64,000 bases of DNA from Candidatus Zhuqueibacterota bacterium. GTDB lineage: Bacteria; Zhuqueibacterota; Zhuqueibacteria; Oceanimicrobiales; Oceanimicrobiaceae. The position numbers and the translations under genes were made by a program. The number at the start of each line of letters is the position of its first letter. The first letter of the stretch is position 1. Below the pieces are notes generated by a model. The model saw only the letters and a program-made list of their open reading frames with translations, was not told the origin of the DNA and did not search any database. Shown here piece by piece: positions 62,155 through 64,000 of the stretch. Location of the stretch: the NCBI GenBank assembly GCA_029261995.1, contig JAJDAF010000061.1, forward strand, positions 154,219-218,218, given 5' to 3'.

Positions 62155-62712
62155 CTAGTACCGGTTGCCGCGGGCATTGACCACGGCGGGAATAGTCTGA
62201 AGAATGATCTTGAGGTCGAAAAGCATGGACGGGTTCTTCACATACGCGAGATCGTACTGAACCTTCCTCTCGATCGGCAAATCGTCTCTGCCGTTGATTT
62301 GCGAAAGCCCAGTGATCCCCGGCCGGACCCGCAGGGCCAGCCTTTGCTCGCTGGTGTAGGTTTCCACAATTGCTGGAATCTCGGGTCTTGGCCCCACAAT
62401 GCTCATATCGCCCTTAAGGACGTTGACGATTTGCGGCAGTTCATCCAAGCTGGTTCTTCGCAGCAGTCTTCCAATTCGGGTTATTCGCATGTCATCGTGC
62501 TGAGTCAGGGCTGGCCCGCTCTTGTGCGCGTTGGTGACCATGGTACGAAACTTCCACATGAGAAACTTTTTGCCCTGAAGTCCGACACGGGCGTGCTTGA
62601 AGATCGGGGAGCCAGGGCTGCCTAACCGGATAGCGGCAGACATCAAAATAAAAAATGGCAGAAGAGCAATTAGTGAGATTGAAGACAGCAAGATATCGAA
62701 GGTGCGTTTCAT
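62155..62712 (-). CDS. Initiating phosphoglycosyl transferase (PglC/WcaJ short form)
   Basis: 185 residues. One re-entrant membrane helix (FDILLSSISLIALLPFFILM), KFRTM, the catalytic Asp90-Glu91 in TSLDELPQ, and VLKGDMSIVGPRPE. It moves a phospho-sugar from a UDP-sugar to undecaprenyl phosphate, the first step of repeat-unit assembly. All catalytic residues are intact, unlike the homologous domain in the dehydratase fusion 1.7 kb away. Likely donors are the UDP-diNAcBac-like or other 4-amino sugars made by the flanking genes. Confidence 0.93.
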   Translation of the reverse strand: MKRTFDILLSSISLIALLPFFILMSAAIRLGSPGSPIFKHARVGLQGKKFLMWKFRTMVTNAHKSGPALTQHDDMRITRIGRLLRRTSLDELPQIVNVLKGDMSIVGPRPEIPAIVETYTSEQRLALRVRPGITGLSQINGRDDLPIERKVQYDLAYVKNPSMLFDLKIILQTIPAVVNARGNRY

Positions 62713-62779
62713 GGTTGGCTCTGCTGTGCTTGAGTGAGTCGCCCTGTCAGGTCCGGGCTAGGAGCGGCGTTTTGACTGG

Positions 62780-64000
62780 TTACTCGATTCTGTGTTTTCC
62801 TATCAAGGTTTTGATGACATCGATCACACGGCCAAGCTGGCTTTCTGTCAGCTTGGGATAGAGTGGCAATGAAATTAGCTGGTCAAATACTTGCTCGGCT
62901 ATGGCAAAGTCGCCTCGCTTGTAACCGTATTTCCGGGCGTAGTACGGCTGAAGGTGCAGTGGAATGAAATGAACACTCGTGCCAATCCCTGCCAGCTTGA
63001 GCTGCTCTACAAACTCGTCGCGATTGATTTGCACCTGGTCATTATCGAGCAGCATGACAAACAGGTGCCATGCGCTTTTCGTGCCAGCCGGCGCCTCACC
63101 GTCATACCAACGGGAGTACCATCTCGGGAAACGCAGACCTGGCACATCTCGAAGCTCGTCCATGTAAATCCTCGCCAACTGCTCGCGCCGGGCATTAAAA
63201 GCGTCCAGCCTGGCCAGTTGTTGAATTCCGAGCGCTGCCTGCAAGTCCGTGAAATTATACTTGTAGCCGAGGTCGTGGATTTCGTAGTACCACTGTCCTT
63301 GCTTGCTATACCTTTTCCAGGCGTCCTTGGAGATGCCGTGCAGACTCAGGACACGAAGCCGCTGGCCGATTTCGTCATCATTGACGGCAATGATTCCACC
63401 CTCGCCTGTTGTCATATTTTTCGTCGGGTAGAAACTGAAGGCCGTTGGGTTGCCGTGGCTGCCAATTTTGGCCCCGCCGTACTCGCTGCCAACTGCATGA
63501 GCAGCGTCCTCCACTACAGCAAGCCCATGACGGTCGGCAATTTTGCCAATCGCATTCAAGTCACATGGGATACCGCCGTAGTGGACGGGAATGATTGCTC
63601 GTGTTCGTTGCGTGATCCTTTCTTCAATTCTGGCAGGGTCGATATTGAAGGTCGTTGGGTCGATGTCGACGAAAACAGGCTTGGCCCCCCGGTACTCGAT
63701 GACCTCCGCGGTCGATGCAAACGTGAACGGCGTGGTGATGACTTCGTCACCAGGTCCAATGTCGTAACTGCACAACGCCAGATGAAGCGCAGCGGTGCAG
63801 GAGCTCACTGCGATAGCGTGTTTGCAGCCAACATACTCCTTAAACATTTGTTCGAATCGCAGCGCTTTCGGACCAGTTGTCAGCCAGTCTGATTTGAGGG
63901 TGTCAACCACTTCGCGTATCTCATCGTCACCGATTGAATGACGGCAGTATGGGATGAAATCATCGTCCCTTTTCTGGGTGGTTTGCGGAGTTGCGCTGCT
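62780..64000 (-). CDS. DegT/DnrJ/EryC1-type sugar aminotransferase, start beyond the window
   Basis: At least 406 residues; the frame is open to the edge and no start codon suits, with IPYCRHSIGDDEIREVV in the bases upstream of the first in-window GTG, so the true start lies past 64000. VKSDW/LKSDWLTTGP, SCTAALHLAL and the PLP Lys in SFYPTKNMTTGEGG are family marks; LKSDWLTTGP is typical of the PseC branch (4-aminotransferase on a 4-keto-6-deoxy UDP-sugar). It would use the product of the dehydratase fusion and glutamate as amino donor. 67 bases precede the next gene. Confidence 0.92.
   Translation of the reverse strand, partial: SSATPQTTQKRDDDFIPYCRHSIGDDEIREVVDTLKSDWLTTGPKALRFEQMFKEYVGCKHAIAVSSCTAALHLALCSYDIGPGDEVITTPFTFASTAEVIEYRGAKPVFVDIDPTTFNIDPARIEERITQRTRAIIPVHYGGIPCDLNAIGKIADRHGLAVVEDAAHAVGSEYGGAKIGSHGNPTAFSFYPTKNMTTGEGGIIAVNDDEIGQRLRVLSLHGISKDAWKRYSKQGQWYYEIHDLGYKYNFTDLQAALGIQQLARLDAFNARREQLARIYMDELRDVPGLRFPRWYSRWYDGEAPAGTKSAWHLFVMLLDNDQVQINRDEFVEQLKLAGIGTSVHFIPLHLQPYYARKYGYKRGDFAIAEQVFDQLISLPLYPKLTESQLGRVIDVIKTLIGKHRIE

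Noticed and set aside
62891-63892. Long plus-strand frame of 333 codons
   Set aside because: It is exactly antisense to the well-supported DegT aminotransferase, has no recognisable domain and no ribosome-binding site.
1-64000. CRISPR array or tandem-repeat array
   Set aside because: No evenly spaced direct repeats of 25-40 bases were seen; the only short direct repeat is the pair of AGATCGTAA at 25120-25141.

Overview
The window looks like a chromosomal segment of a Gram-negative FCB-group bacterium, most like Calditrichota/KSB1/Ignavibacteria-type lineages. This is inferred from two large secreted proteins ending in an 'NPFNP' FlgD-like type IX secretion sorting domain, outer-membrane beta-barrels with aromatic C-termini, and lipoproteins with lipoboxes. 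No 16S rRNA or other taxonomic marker is present, so the placement is tentative. Nearly every gene is on the minus strand and packed into operons with 1-14 nt overlaps.

Region 1 (1-3.5 kb): the N-terminus of a Wzz-type chain-length protein runs off the left edge. It is followed by a copper-efflux operon csoR-copZ-copA with a GC-rich operator directly upstream. Region 2 (3.7-8.6 kb): a 1624-residue secreted tandem-repeat protein, probably a glycoside-hydrolase-like surface enzyme. Region 3 (9.1-24.8 kb): a nine-gene redox operon ending at a strong hairpin at 9114-9143. In order of transcription it encodes a mono-haem-type lipoprotein, a lipoprotein with two HbpS/GlcG domains, an outer-membrane beta-barrel, a 10-haem cytochrome fused to an LVIVD beta-propeller, a cytochrome-c554-like protein, a two-CNB/four-[4Fe-4S]/di-haem-b membrane protein, a membrane-anchored 10-haem cytochrome, a transmembrane Ser/Thr kinase and a cytochrome/beta-barrel fusion. 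Together they could carry electrons from cytoplasm or quinol pool through the periplasm to the outer membrane. A protein with two FHA domains (25.3-26.2 kb) is encoded divergently and may read the kinase's output.

Region 4 (26.2-27.5 kb): the FHA gene terminator, a 44-nt 3' fragment of tRNA-Pro(GGG) and a decayed transposase. This has the look of a genomic-island edge, with the island lying to the right. Region 5 (27.5-64 kb): a unidirectional exopolysaccharide/O-antigen-like locus. It holds eight glycosyltransferases including one initiating phosphoglycosyl transferase, Wzx flippase, Wzy-like polymerase/ligase, WecB epimerase, two NodB deacetylases, two PIG-L deacetylases, a GNAT protein, a sulfatase-fold protein, a VanZ-LamG protein, a secreted beta-helix/LamG protein with a T9SS tag, RfbF, an NAD-dependent epimerase and three C-methyltransferase-like proteins. 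At the upstream end are a dehydratase, a DegT aminotransferase and a formyltransferase consistent with an N-formylated amino sugar.

The most unusual points are the redox operon and its CNB-FeS-cyt b component, in which both CNB modules lack the phosphate-binding Arg; a dead phosphoglycosyl-transferase domain fused to a PglF/CapD-type dehydratase; an apparently circularly permuted LamG domain in the VanZ protein; and the tRNA fragment marking a likely island boundary.
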